Below, piece by piece: positions 27,101-34,425 of a stretch of 64,000 bases of DNA. The position numbers and the translations under genes were made by a program. Under the pieces are notes generated by a model. That model was given only the letters and a program-made list of their open reading frames with translations, did not search any database and had not been told where the DNA came from. The stretch is from NCBI GenBank assembly GCA_963721345.1, contig CAVRIT010000001.1, positions 2,108,001 to 2,172,000 of the forward strand. Direction: 5' to 3'. The DNA comes from JACDAN01 sp963721345. Its GTDB lineage: Bacteria > Actinomycetota > Thermoleophilia > Gaiellales > Gaiellaceae. Every line of letters begins with the position of its first letter. Position 1 is the first letter of the stretch.

Positions 27101-28157
27101 AGGGCTGCCACTCGACGGAGATGCTCGTCTGCGTCTTGACCGTCTCGCGGAGGCCGGCTGGAGTGGTCGGAGCCTGGGTGTCGGGCGGCGTGACCGAGCA
27201 CAGTGCGGTCGAGGCGAAGAGCTGGGGTCGCGCCGAGCGGTTCCCCGCGTCGTCCACGGCGTCGATCTCGAAGTTGTAGGGCCGTCCGCACGAAAGGCCG
27301 TCGACGACAGCCGTCGTGAGAGCGGTGTCCAGAACAGGCACGCCGTCGCGGTAGACGCGGTAGGAGGCGACGCGCCTGTTGTCCGTCGACGGAGCCCACG
27401 CCAGCGACACGCTCGTGGACGTCGCGCCCGAAGCGGCGAGGGCGGTCGGCGAGGTCGGTGGCTCGCGATCGGGCTCAGGCTCGTCCAGAAGCGCGAGGTA
27501 CGTCCCGAGCGCCTTCTCGCCGGCGGCCCCGACCGGAGCGACGCCGAGGTCGAGACCCGGGCTCTGCTCGGCGCGCTTGATCGCAGTCCGCCAGGGCCCA
27601 GCCTGGAGCGGGCCCCTCAGCTTCACGAGCGCGAGGATGCGACCGCCGCGCGTGGGCAGCTTCTGCACCGCAGCCGGGCCCGAGACGTTGACGACCACGA
27701 GGTCGACGCCGCGGCGGCCACGGAGTTTCATGGCTGAGGCCGTCGATGCCGCCTCGAGCGCGCAGGTCGCGGCGGCGGGCCCGCCGCAGACCGTCGCCCG
27801 GCGTGGGCTCAGGACCGTCAGCCGCGAGCGAGCCGCGGAGTTGAGCTTCTTGAGCCGCGCGAGCTGGCGCTTGTTCAGACCCCTCGAGACGGCGACGTTG
27901 ATTCCGCCGGCCCGAAGGCGGGCGAGCCTCGACGTCCTGGAGCGCGACAGCGAAGCGGGGTCGAACGCCACGGCCCAGATCTGGCGCGGCAATGCCGACT
28001 GCGCCGCTTCCCCGTGGGGAACGGACGCAGCGGACTGCGCAATCCCCAGGCTGCAGGCGATGCCGGCGGCCAGGATGAAAGCGGGCAGGCGCAAGTGCCG
28101 GGCGGCGGCTCCCACGGTCGTATTTGGATCGGTTGAGTGCGGCAACTCGATCATCAC
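21123..28157 (-). CDS. Giant secreted Fn3 / repeat-module / beta-helix protein
   Basis: 2,344 residues; GTG 28157 or the adjacent ATG 28154. A signal-like helix LPAFILAAGIACSLGIAQSA is followed by a unique N-terminal domain and two Fn3 domains (about residues 240-416). Seven copies of an approximately 85-residue module follow, with pattern PPETxIxSGP, one or two Cys, SPKxY, HTFxVRAxDxAGN and WTVD. Then come three right-handed beta-helix modules. Six polyproline linkers separate the blocks; the longest are about 50 prolines. Beta-helices two and three are tandem duplicates opening with GTCPTLLT; the first resembles the stand-alone beta-helix protein at 10.7-11.9 kb. Probably an exported adhesin or matrix/polysaccharide-interacting protein. 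No catalytic motif can be assigned. Confidence 0.85.
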   Translation of the reverse strand: MMIELPHSTDPNTTVGAAARHLRLPAFILAAGIACSLGIAQSAASVPHGEAAQSALPRQIWAVAFDPASLSRSRTSRLARLRAGGINVAVSRGLNKRQLARLKKLNSAARSRLTVLSPRRATVCGGPAAATCALEAASTASAMKLRGRRGVDLVVVNVSGPAAVQKLPTRGGRILALVKLRGPLQAGPWRTAIKRAEQSPGLDLGVAPVGAAGEKALGTYLALLDEPEPDREPPTSPTALAASGATSTSVSLAWAPSTDNRRVASYRVYRDGVPVLDTALTTAVVDGLSCGRPYNFEIDAVDDAGNRSARPQLFASTALCSVTPPDTQAPTTPAGLRETVKTQTSISVEWQPSSDNTGVAGYGLYRNGALLGSAAGTSYTFGGLACSTTHNLAVDAFDQAGNRSARASISASTVACSSPPPPPPPPPPPPPPPPPPDTDPPETSINSGPSIVTNNPSATFAFSSDEAGSTFQCSLDYSSFEACASPKNYPWVTEGQHVFQVRAKDGAGNEDATPAGWSWTVDTTPPNTSITSGPSGTTTQTTASFYFTSTEPGVTNCRIDGGSWSACSSPKSYTLLADGSHTFEVRASDNAGNVDPSPASQTWTVDTVAPQTTITSGPSGTTSSTSATFEFTSSEPSTFHCKLDADAWAVCTSPYTRTVSAGTHTLLVRAVDGAGNTDSSPASRTWTVETDTTAPETTITSGPPGTTAETSATFTFESSEADSTFDCKLGGEQWASCTSPKTYSSLAEGSYTFQVRARDAAGNLDLTPASHSWTVTAPQPPPPPPPPPPPPPPPPPPPPPPPPPPPDTTPPETTIDSGPPATTTSTSATFNFSASETSTYECELDAAGWSTCTSPKSYTGLGLGPHTFRVRATDTAGNTDQSPAQAEWTVIATPPPPPPPPPPPPPDTDPPETAIDSGPPPLTNSDSAEFMFSADEFGSTFECSLDGAGFAVCTSPATVSGLSDGAHTFRVRAKDPAQNVDPTPASRSWTVDTDAPNTTIDSKPDATTTETTATFVFSADEPSTFTCDLDHGADGADYVPCESPKTYTGLALGAHNLRILATDLAGNVESTRERYDWVVVATPPPPPPPPPPPPPPPPPPPPPPPPPPPPPPPPPPPPPPPPPPPPPPPPPPPGGLGSALPAPLAESTGTTFYVATTGSDSNPGSSAQPWRTIQKALSTLTAGQRALVRAGTYAENLSMTRAGTAAAPITVEAYPGEKPVVDSAGGHPLVVGSTGAYFRFRGFRLQDSPGTSGGNVDIYGHHVEVSRNEVTNGRDQGVYTAEESHHAQILGNWIHHNGEGIAHQSHGIYLQGDDHLVANNVIHDHPEGFGMQVYDKGDRAIVTGNTITGAGHSGIVVGGSGGVSGVRVHNNVLAFNNNYGVSHDSSCPTSSVADHNVTFGNGSGSTQPGCSGLSYAGGNRTTDPLFVNYAARNLHVQSGSPAIDYGVVAYSPTTDHDGNGRTFGSGPEAGAFEHTGGSPPPPPPPPPPPPPPPPPPPPPPPPPPPPPPPPPPPPPPPPPPPPPPPPPGTCPTLLTAAPPGYCTGDVITVTPLTFGTGVFGSGGITVTPGDVVVFEDGVYRDAGTDGTVVHVNSGGTAGAYVTFVSRNRWGAKIDGQTNTKRYGFDLASGVANVRIEGFDVYGFGSAADDGIAAPSASGVNLRLGGDNAQVVGNSIHDISRFCNTTIRAQTGVFVQRAGVVVENNLIYDIGRHDPGENGCTYSGTFNKYKNSDTGIYLQDPGGDNARIRNNLFYRLENGWGVYVYSGVSVGLKVVNNTFSVGNPYCRRTQVFTDAGMVDFELRNNVSDNPPNEFFWAWDLETLTNVAVTNNVSRSGMLASGANCSSGATAPSGVTESANQWNTDPKLVDPASPLTGGFRLQASSPAINAGANLASLGVTLDYEGASRPQGGAYDSGAYEYGGVVSPPPPPPPPPPPPPPPPPPPPPPPPPPPPPPPPPPPPPPPGTCPTLLTTPPPGYCTGSVITVTPLTWGSGVFGSGGISVSPGDVVVFEDGVYTESNTDGNVMRITGSGTASKWITFVSRNRWGAHMWGNDNEVGEGITLAGADYVRVEGFEVSDVGTVGSPRGSASGIDLYDGGKHSQIVGNHIHHIGRVCANSGNTNGQVGIFVQTGKSGGSIVVENNLIHDIGRFFVGENGCGTTTITLDHGMYLNGGGAGGGGAGNVTIRNNIFHDTHHGWGVQFYPGSLDNVHVLNNTFAFCNESKSYTCIVLDASITNSSIKNNIFWNPQGGQTIEAAGFSGSIAVSRNITRGTAMHDQGSTPGGMTLSSNQINTNPLLVNPPSDFRLQATSPAIDAGETLSSVTVDYAGTARPRGLGYDIGAYER
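22270..22385 (-). repeat. Polyproline linker between beta-helices 2 and 3
   Basis: About 38 consecutive Pro codons (CCN) on the minus strand, separating the two duplicated beta-helix modules of the giant exoprotein. Confidence 0.9.
23578..23727 (-). repeat. Polyproline linker between beta-helices 1 and 2
   Basis: About 50 consecutive Pro codons on the minus strand. As a polyproline-II rod this would span roughly 15 nm (inference from about 0.3 nm per residue). Confidence 0.9.
24762..24912 (-). repeat. Polyproline linker between repeat modules and beta-helix 1
   Basis: About 50 consecutive Pro codons between the seventh 85-residue module and the first beta-helix. Shorter Pro linkers lie at about 25442-25484, 25740-25827 and 26850-26904. 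Confidence 0.9.
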
Positions 28158-28259
28158 GTCAACGGGGGATCGCGCAAGCCGATACGGGGCTGGTTTGCAA
28201 CCCGTAGCAGTTTGCGCGAATTTGCTCGGTTTTTCGCCCCTCCGCAGAGGCGCTCGACT

Positions 28260-28910
28260 CTATGCGAAACGGCGGACGATCGGGGGAAACGCGAGAGCGA
28301 GGAGGGAAACCCACGCGAGCCCGAGCGCCCAGCCTCCGACGACGTCGGTCGGGTAGTGCCAAAGCAGCATGACCAAGCCGATTCCGTAGAGCGGCAGGAC
28401 GATCGCCCCGGCGAGCGCTATCCACCTTCGCCAGCGGGATTCCGGGACGAGGAGGAGGAGAGCGACGAGACCTGCCAGGGCGACCGTGGCGTTGCCGCTC
28501 GGGAAGGAGTACTCGACCTGTCTCGAGCCGATCTCCGGGCGCTCGACGAGCTCTTTGAACACGCGTGTGAGGACGATCGCGCCGCCCGTCGCGAGCGCCC
28601 AGAATGCCGCGCGCGCGTACGACCTTGCGACCGCGAGGGCCGCGAACACCGCGACGGCGAAGCCGAGACCCAGCACGATGCTCGCCAGGATCGCCGCCTT
28701 CGTTACGGCTCTTACGGTGTTCAAGTCGTAGTAGTACTCGTCGAAAAGGTCCACGACACCATCTCCGACGATGGGCCGTTCGGCCCATACGACAAGCGAC
28801 AGCGCCGAAAATCCGGCTGCCGAAGCGAGAAACAGCGCGAGGAATGGGCCGTTCGGCCTATTGCCGCGGTCCTGGCCCTCTGTCACGCTGGGATGTGTTG
28901 AAAAAGGCAA
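28260..28910 (-). CDS. PAP2-like membrane protein
   Basis: 216 residues with five or six helices. Family landmarks are FKELVERPEIG, SFPSGNATVALAG and LLWHYPTDVVGGW. The last retains the His/Asp catalytic pair, but the usual PSGH is PSGN here, so the acid-base His is missing. PAP2 proteins typically dephosphorylate lipid pyrophosphates such as undecaprenyl diphosphate, which would suit recycling of the polysaccharide carrier; activity is uncertain. Two copies of the 18-bp palindrome lie inside its first 50 codons. Either its true start is further downstream, or the divergent RTX gene's promoter overlaps this coding region. Confidence 0.8.
   Translation of the reverse strand: MPFSTHPSVTEGQDRGNRPNGPFLALFLASAAGFSALSLVVWAERPIVGDGVVDLFDEYYYDLNTVRAVTKAAILASIVLGLGFAVAVFAALAVARSYARAAFWALATGGAIVLTRVFKELVERPEIGSRQVEYSFPSGNATVALAGLVALLLLVPESRWRRWIALAGAIVLPLYGIGLVMLLWHYPTDVVGGWALGLAWVSLLALAFPPIVRRFA
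28771..28788. promoter_or_regulatory. 18-bp palindrome, site 3 (distal)
   Basis: ATGGGCCGTTCGGCCCAT, a perfect palindrome apart from the central TT. It is 73 bp upstream of site 4, nearly the spacing of sites 1 and 2. It overlaps the 5' part of the PAP2-like coding region. Confidence 0.6.
28844..28861. promoter_or_regulatory. 18-bp palindrome, site 4 (proximal to RTX gene)
   Basis: ATGGGCCGTTCGGCCTAT, running directly into TTGCCG (28861-28866), a possible -35. It is 69 bp from the ATG at 28931. Confidence 0.6.
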
Positions 28911-28930
28911 AGACGGGAGGGGACTTCGCG

Positions 28931-29833
28931 ATGCGCCGACTCGGCGCCATCATCGGCATTCTGGCGCTCACAGCGGCGCTGACCGCTGCCGCGCCGGCCG
29001 GTTCCGCCTCTCTCAACATCATTTACGGCACGGACCGGAACGACACGATCGTCGCCACGCCGGCGGCTGACGTGATCTACGCGAAGAGTGGCAACGACCT
29101 GATCACCGACGTCAGCTGGAACGACGTCGTGTGGGCGAGCTCCGGCAACGACACGGTCCGTTTCGGCCCCGGCTTGATCGAAAATGCCGCCGTCCACGGC
29201 AACGTCGGCCACGACAAGGTCGAGATGGGGCCCTCCACCCTCGGCGTCTTCAACTCGTTCGTCAACGCCGGGAGCGGCAACGACACTGTCAAGGTGTTCG
29301 GCTGCATCGACTTTCAGGGGGAGAGCGGCAACGACACGTACGAGAACGTGGCGAACTGCGTCAGCCTTTCGAACACGGCAAACCTTGGCAACGGGCACGA
29401 CAAGTTCAAGCTGGGCGGGCTCTCGAGTCTTCTGCTCGGCAACGGCAACGATCAGGGTTCGATCGACTATCCGGCGTATGTGCACTCGAGCTCCGGGAAC
29501 GACCGCTTGACGGTCTTTTCCCCTCTGGCTGGTTCGATCATCCACCTCGGCGCAGGCCATGACGAGTTGTCGGTCGGGAACGCAGCTTCCGGCGGTCAGG
29601 TGTTCGGCTCGGATGGCAACGACAAGATTTCGTACCTCTCTGCAGGCGGCGTGAACGTTCAGGGCCAGTCCGGGAACGACACCTTCACGATCGAGAACTC
29701 GACCGGGCCGAACGTCCTCGCCGGGAACCAGAACCGCGACAAGGCCCGTCTCGGCACCGGCGTCACCGGGACCACGTGTAACTCGGTCGAGACCGTCGTC
29801 GATCTGCTCGGCGCCCGGCGCAGCTGCTCTTAG
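28931..29833 (+). CDS. Secreted RTX-like calcium-binding repeat protein
   Basis: 300 residues from ATG 28931, which begins a signal peptide (MRRLGAIIGILALTAALTAA) behind GGGAGGGG. An upstream in-frame GTG at 28892 is less likely. Repeats of the type SGNDTV, GHDKVEM and DGNDKISYL recur about every 18-30 residues. These are degenerate hemolysin-type (GGxGxD) nonapeptides that form calcium-bound beta-rolls. No enzymatic domain is seen. It is probably exported and folds outside the cell, where calcium is high. It is preceded by two copies of the 18-bp palindrome and ends convergent with the epimerase gene (2 bp apart). Confidence 0.8.
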   Translation: MRRLGAIIGILALTAALTAAAPAGSASLNIIYGTDRNDTIVATPAADVIYAKSGNDLITDVSWNDVVWASSGNDTVRFGPGLIENAAVHGNVGHDKVEMGPSTLGVFNSFVNAGSGNDTVKVFGCIDFQGESGNDTYENVANCVSLSNTANLGNGHDKFKLGGLSSLLLGNGNDQGSIDYPAYVHSSSGNDRLTVFSPLAGSIIHLGAGHDELSVGNAASGGQVFGSDGNDKISYLSAGGVNVQGQSGNDTFTIENSTGPNVLAGNQNRDKARLGTGVTGTTCNSVETVVDLLGARRSCS

Positions 29834-29835
29834 AC

Positions 29836-30810
29836 CTAGTTCTGGTACGCCGGCGCGTACGGGTCGGCCAGTAGGCCGCTTGCCAGCAGCGCCATGATCT
29901 CGTCGATCCCGATCGGCACCGTCCGCTCGGGCTCGAAGCCCAGCCGCTCCTTCACCTTCTCGAAGCTGACCCTGTAGTCGCGCGGGTCTTCGTCCTTGTG
30001 GACGAAGCTGATCTGCGCCGTCGGGACGCGCTCCTTGAGCAGCTCGACGATGTCCAGCTTGCGGTAGTTCTCGTCGGTCGAGCCGACGTTGAAGACCTCG
30101 CCTCGGATCGTCTCCTCCGGCGCCTCGAGCGCGGTGCACAGCGCTTTCGCCGCGTCCCTGACGTGGACGTAGGGCCGCCAGAACTGCTCGCCGAAGACGA
30201 TCAGGTCGGCGCCGAGCGCGACCTCGCGCGTGAACTCGTTCACGGTCAGGTCGAAGCGCATCCGCGGCGAAACGCCGTAGACGGTCGCGAGGCGGAGGCA
30301 CGAGGTGACGAGCGAGTCCTCGGATCGCCGCAGCACATCGAGCTCGGCATCGACTTTGGTCTCGGCGTAGAGCGAGACCGGGCTCAGGTCGAACTCCTCG
30401 GTCGCGTAGACGCTCGAGTCGTCCATCTTCCCGTAGTTCGAGCAGGTCGACGCGAAGAGGCAGCGGTCGACGCCCGCCGCCTGGAGATCGTCGAGGAGAG
30501 CCTTCGTCGCCTCGATGTTGACGGCGCGCGCCAGATCGGGGTCCCGCGCGCAAGCCGGGTCGCCGACGATCGCGGCGAGGTGGATGACGGAGTCGACCCC
30601 CTCGAGCGCCTGCCGGCGCGAGGTCGGGTCGCGGACGTCACCGCGGATGAACTGGAACTGATCCTTGCCCCAGACCTGCAGCAGAGACGGGACGCTGCCG
30701 TGGAGCAGCGAGTCGAGCGCGCGCACCGAGCGGCCCCGCGCGAGCAACTCGTCCACGACCACGGAGCCGACATAGCCGGCGCCGCCAGTAACGAGGGTCC
30801 ACTTTCCCAC
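29836..30810 (-). CDS. NAD-dependent nucleotide-sugar epimerase/dehydratase (SDR)
   Basis: 324 residues. TLVTGGAGYVGSVVVDELL is the Rossmann GxxGxxG, HLAAIVGDP follows the fourth strand, and SLYAETK supplies the Tyr and Lys of the catalytic triad with the Ser/Thr in ASTCSNYGK. This is the extended SDR family (GalE/RmlB/WcaG-like), which rearranges nucleotide-activated sugars. The exact product is not deducible. It is probably part of the sugar supply for the polysaccharide made here, with the aminotransferase and sugar transferase just upstream on the same side of the locus. Confidence 0.9.
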   Translation of the reverse strand: MGKWTLVTGGAGYVGSVVVDELLARGRSVRALDSLLHGSVPSLLQVWGKDQFQFIRGDVRDPTSRRQALEGVDSVIHLAAIVGDPACARDPDLARAVNIEATKALLDDLQAAGVDRCLFASTCSNYGKMDDSSVYATEEFDLSPVSLYAETKVDAELDVLRRSEDSLVTSCLRLATVYGVSPRMRFDLTVNEFTREVALGADLIVFGEQFWRPYVHVRDAAKALCTALEAPEETIRGEVFNVGSTDENYRKLDIVELLKERVPTAQISFVHKDEDPRDYRVSFEKVKERLGFEPERTVPIGIDEIMALLASGLLADPYAPAYQN

Positions 30811-30819
30811 GGCCGCTTT

Positions 30820-32241
30820 TTACCTTTTGCCGCGGCGACAGTTCGTCGCACGCTCGACATCGGGCGCGCAGTAGTCCCGGTCCAGCTGCTTCGCAGGAGG
30901 ACGCGGAGCGCCGCCGTTGCAGCCGTCGCGGCCGCCGCCGCCGAAGCAGCTGTCGACCTCGACGCCGCCGGCGAGGAGGTCGTTGCCCCGGCTCCCGCGG
31001 ATCAGGTCGTCGCCCTGACCGCCGTCCAGCCGGTCGTCGCCGGCGCCGCCGTTGATCTCGTCGTCCCCGGGGCCCCCGCCGACCCAGCGCCGCCTTCCTC
31101 CCGGGTCGTCGCCCGCGCCGGCCTCGATCTCGTCGTCGCCGGTCCCGCCGTTAAACCAGTCGCTCCCCGGCCCGCCGAAGAGGTCGTCGTCTCCGTCGCC
31201 GCCGTCGATCGAGTCCCGGCCGTCGTTGCCGTGGAGGTCGTCGAAACCGGGGCCGCCGTGGAGCGTGTCGTTGCCCGGCCCGCCCCGGATGGAGCCAGTC
31301 ACCGCGGAGTCGTTGCCCGGCCCGGCCGCGACGAAGTCGTGCCCCTCACCGCCGTCGAGCACGTCGTTGCCCGGGCCGCCACGGAGACGATCGTTCCCCT
31401 CGTCCCCGTTGAAGATGTCGTTCCCCTCGCCGCCTTCATAGGTGTCGTTCCCCGGCCCGCCACGGCTCGGCTGGCTGGAGGAGTGGTCGTGACCGGTCCC
31501 GGCGTCGACGCGGTCGTCGCCGCTCCCGCCGTCGGTCACGTCGTTGCCGTGGCCGCCGTTCAGTGTGTCGTCGCCCTCCTCGCCGGAGAGGTGGTCGTTC
31601 CCGACGCCGCCGGAGATGACGTCGTCTCCGGCGCCGCCCCGGATGAACCCGCCGTTCGACGGGTCGTTGCCGTCACCGCAGTCGATCCGATCATTGCCGG
31701 GGCCGCCGTCCATCACGTCGTTGCCCGCCTCGCCGACCAGCGTGTCGTTGCCGTCGTCGCCGTTGATCGTGTCGTCGCCGATGCCGCCCTCGATCAGGTC
31801 GTTCCCCGGGCCCCCGTGCACGATCTGCGCGTTGGAGGGGTCGTTCCCGGAGCCGAGCTCGATCGTGTCGTCGCCCGCTCCGCCGTCGGCGAGGTCGTTC
31901 CCGTCAGACCCCATCAGGTGGTCGTTGCCGTCGTTCCCCAGGAGGCTGTCGTGCCCGATCCCGCCGTCGACGGTGTCGTCGCCGGGGCCGCCGCAGATCA
32001 CGTCGTTGCCGCCGAAGGTCTCGACGCGGTCGTCCCCGCCGCCGGCCCAGATGATGTTCTCGCCACTGGTACCGATCAGGTGGTCCGGTCCCTCCGTTCC
32101 CCTGATCGTCACCGTCCTGCCGCCGCAGTCCTGCGGCGCCGCGAACGTCGGGCCGGTGCCGACGACGCAGAGAAAGATGCCCGCTGCAAGCGCGAACGCC
32201 CAACCGTCGCCCTTGCGCAGGGCGTGTCTCTTTGCCGCCAT
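30820..32241 (-). CDS. Secreted RTX calcium-binding repeat protein
   Basis: 473 residues from ATG 32241, chosen because GAGGTG precedes it and a signal peptide follows (FALAAGIFLCVVGTGPTFA). The rest is nearly all hemolysin-type repeats, GGPGNDTL, GGDGDDDLFGG, EGNDRLRGGPGND and so on, in about two dozen copies arranged as beta-roll blocks, with a Cys-containing end (VDSCFGGGGRDGC). Such repeats bind calcium and fold after export. No protease or lipase domain is present, so a structural or matrix role is more likely than an enzyme. It follows the epimerase/aminotransferase strand direction; its stop is 9 bp from the epimerase start. Confidence 0.9.
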   Translation of the reverse strand: MAAKRHALRKGDGWAFALAAGIFLCVVGTGPTFAAPQDCGGRTVTIRGTEGPDHLIGTSGENIIWAGGGDDRVETFGGNDVICGGPGDDTVDGGIGHDSLLGNDGNDHLMGSDGNDLADGGAGDDTIELGSGNDPSNAQIVHGGPGNDLIEGGIGDDTINGDDGNDTLVGEAGNDVMDGGPGNDRIDCGDGNDPSNGGFIRGGAGDDVISGGVGNDHLSGEEGDDTLNGGHGNDVTDGGSGDDRVDAGTGHDHSSSQPSRGGPGNDTYEGGEGNDIFNGDEGNDRLRGGPGNDVLDGGEGHDFVAAGPGNDSAVTGSIRGGPGNDTLHGGPGFDDLHGNDGRDSIDGGDGDDDLFGGPGSDWFNGGTGDDEIEAGAGDDPGGRRRWVGGGPGDDEINGGAGDDRLDGGQGDDLIRGSRGNDLLAGGVEVDSCFGGGGRDGCNGGAPRPPAKQLDRDYCAPDVERATNCRRGKR

Positions 32242-32315
32242 CACCTCGGACCCCACCGAAGGTTTAGAAGTTTTCGATCGTTTTGGCAAGGTTTGGTGAT
32301 CGAGTTAAGGTGGAT

Positions 32316-32356
32316 CGGCGCCAAGCGACTCTGGCCGCAAGAGACGCTTGGCGCCG
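32316..32356 (-). terminator. Hairpin after the aminotransferase gene
   Basis: Perfect 12-bp inverted repeat, CGGCGCCAAGCG at 32316-32327 and its complement at 32345-32356, loop 17. On the minus strand it begins 7 bp after the restored stop of the aminotransferase and lies 75 bp before the RTX start. No U-tract is visible, so it could be a terminator or an attenuator for the RTX gene. Confidence 0.45.
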
Positions 32357-32362
32357 CAGTTT

Positions 32363-33543
32363 CTAGAGCGCGGCGAGCAGCGACTCGGTGACCAGGCTCG
32401 ACCTGCGCGTCGCTCATCCGCCCGTAGAGCGGCAACGTCAGGAGGCGAGACGCGACCTCCTCGGTGCGTGGCAGCGGCCGGCCGGCGCCGCTCTCGCGGT
32501 ACTGCGTGAACAGGTGGATCGGGGGATAGTGGACGCTCGTCTGGATGCGCTTCTCGGACAGCGCTGCACGCACGGCGTCGCGGTCGGTGCCCGCGGGGAG
32601 GAGGACGACCGCCAGGTGGTGCGACGACACCGAACCCTCTTCATCACGGGCGAACGGCATCTTCAGGCCGCGTTCGCCGTCCAGCGCGGAGCGGTAGAGC
32701 CCGGCGACACGCGCGCGGGCCGCATTCTCGTCGGGCAGCCGCCGGAGCTGCACGGAGCCCATCGCCGCACGGATCTCGTCCAGCCGGTAGTTGAACCCTT
32801 GCGCGAGGACGTCGTAGCCCCCGGCATGCCCGCGGTGCCGGTCCCAGGTCAGCGTGGTCATCCCGTGGGAGCGCAGCAGCCGCACGCGTTCGGCGAGCTC
32901 GGCGTCGGACGTCCCGATCATCCCGCCCTCGCCGACCGGCATGTTCTTGTTCGAGAAGAAGCTGAAACAGGAGACTGCGGCCGAGCGACCCGCACGGCTC
33001 GCCTCGCCAGGTCGCGCCTGGAGCGTGGGCCGCGTCCTCGACGATCTCGAACCCGTGGCGCTCGGAGAGGTCGCGGACGGCGCCCATGTCGCAGGCGAAG
33101 CCGCCGTAGTGGAGGACGACGATCGCCTTCGTGCGGGGCCCGGCGGCGCGTTCCACGTCCTCCGGGTCGAGGTTCAGGTCGTCCTCGCCCAGGATGTCGC
33201 AGAAGACGGGCGCTGCACCGGTGTGCGCGATGGCGTTCGCCGCGGCGACGAAGTTGATCGACGGCAGGATCACCTCGTCTCCCGGCCCACAGCCGACGGC
33301 CAGAAGCGCGAGATGGAGCGCGGCCGTCCCGTTCGCGACGGCGAGGGCTTTTTCGACTCCCACGAACTCCGCGAACTCGGCTTCGAAAGCGGCCACGCGC
33401 GGGCCCATGCTCCACCAGCCGGAGTCGAGCGTCTCCACGACGGCGGCCCGGAGCTCGTCGTCGATCGTGACGTCGGAGAGCGGGACTTCCCAGCGGGAGG
33501 TCTCGGCACTCGACGGTGTAGTCACAGACGTTTGGCTAGTCAT
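32363..33543 (-). CDS. DegT/DnrJ/EryC1/StrS-type sugar aminotransferase, interrupted by two frameshifts
   Basis: About 393 residues when restored, from ATG 33543. Visible features: WWSMGPRVAAFEAEFAEFVG, IVEDAAHAPGATWRGEPCG (Asp for PLP), and FSFFSNKNMPVGEGGMI, where the Lys forms the PLP Schiff base. One extra G in a GGG at about 32983 and one extra C at about 32397 break it; correcting both yields PCGRSAAVSCFSFFSNKN and the ending VELVTESLLAAL before a TAG at 32363. These PLP enzymes aminate a nucleotide-linked keto-sugar, consistent with the epimerase nearby and with acyl/formyl-transfer genes at the locus start. Two independent +1 shifts in one gene suggest read error. Confidence 0.8.
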
Positions 33544-33738
33544 TACCTACCGGATCTTGACGAAACCGGCGTGAAGTGAAATAAGTAACGGGAAGTTCAA
33601 CGTTCAAGAGCGTACAGCGTGCGCTCTGGGGGAGTTCGGGAGGGAATCGGAATGCGGCACGATTCAGTGGGCACCCCGCCAAAGGGGCGACGGCGGGTAC
33701 GCGAACACCCTGTTTTCCACAGGGCGAGGGGAGGCGAC

Positions 33739-34425
33739 GTGCTCAAGCGGGTGCTCGACATCGCCGTCTCGGCGACCCTCCTCGTGATTCTGGCGCCGGT
33801 CGTGCTCGTGCTGGCCGTCGCGATCAAGCTCGAGAGCCGCGGCCCGGCCTTCTACCGCTGTCACAGGATCGGCCGCTACGGCGCCGATCTCCAGATGCTG
33901 AAGTTCCGCAAGATGCACGACGGCGCGACGGGATCTGCGCTCGCGTCGGCGCGCGATGATCGGTTCACGCGCCTCGGCCCCTTCCTGGCACGGACGAAGC
34001 TCGACGAGCTGCCGCAACTCTGGAACGTGTTGCGCGGCCAGATGAGCCTGGTGGGCCCGCGCCCGGAGGATCCGTCCTTCATCGCGCTGCACCCGGTCGC
34101 CTACGAAGAGATCCTCTCGGTGCGGCCAGGGATCACGGGCTTTTGCCAGCTCGCCTTCGCCCGCGAGGCCGAGATCCTCGACGACACCGACCGGGAGAAG
34201 CACTACGTCGAGCGAATGCTGCCGCAGAAGATCGAGCTCGACCGCCTCTACGTCGCGGGACGCTCATTCGGCGGCGACGTGCGCGTGCTCTGGTGGACGG
34301 CGAAGACCGTGCTGTTCTCGCACGAGGTCGCGGTGCACCGCCAGACCGGCCGGCTCGGGCGCCGCGTTCCCCGCAAGACGTTCGAGTACGCCGCCGAGCA
34401 GATGCCGGAGAGGGTGGTCGCGTGA
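33739..34425 (+). CDS. Initiating sugar-phosphate transferase (PglC/WcaJ-type)
   Basis: 228 residues from GTG 33739, chosen for GGGGAGG 4 bp before it; upstream in-frame ATGs at 33619 and 33652 lack a good site. One N-terminal membrane helix (VLKRVLDIAVSATLLVILAP) is followed by the bacterial sugar transferase core: RIGRYGADLQMLKFRKMH, RTKLDELPQLWNVLRGQMS and SLVGPRPEDPSF, with LSVRPGITGFCQLAF. It transfers a sugar-1-phosphate from a nucleotide sugar to undecaprenyl phosphate, starting the repeat unit. It is translationally coupled (GTGA) to the nucleotidyltransferase and divergent from the aminotransferase across a 195-bp gap. Confidence 0.93.
   Translation: MLKRVLDIAVSATLLVILAPVVLVLAVAIKLESRGPAFYRCHRIGRYGADLQMLKFRKMHDGATGSALASARDDRFTRLGPFLARTKLDELPQLWNVLRGQMSLVGPRPEDPSFIALHPVAYEEILSVRPGITGFCQLAFAREAEILDDTDREKHYVERMLPQKIELDRLYVAGRSFGGDVRVLWWTAKTVLFSHEVAVHRQTGRLGRRVPRKTFEYAAEQMPERVVA

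Noticed and set aside
24993..27737. A 914-codon open frame on the plus strand
   Set aside because: It is antisense to the Fn3/repeat part of the giant exoprotein and is Arg/Gly/Val-rich, as expected from GC-rich codon structure; no domain is recognisable. The same applies to long antisense frames at 29998-32391, 45641-48109 and 52518-54203.
31040..32110. Regular repeats resembling a CRISPR array or minisatellite
   Set aside because: The periodicity (about 27-54 bp) follows the nonapeptide RTX repeats of a clear secreted protein. There are no constant repeats with unique spacers and no cas genes.
33710..33718. TTTTCCACA, a match to the DnaA-box consensus
   Set aside because: A single box in a 195-bp intergenic region, with no cluster, no AT-rich unwinding region and no dnaA/dnaN nearby; chance match.
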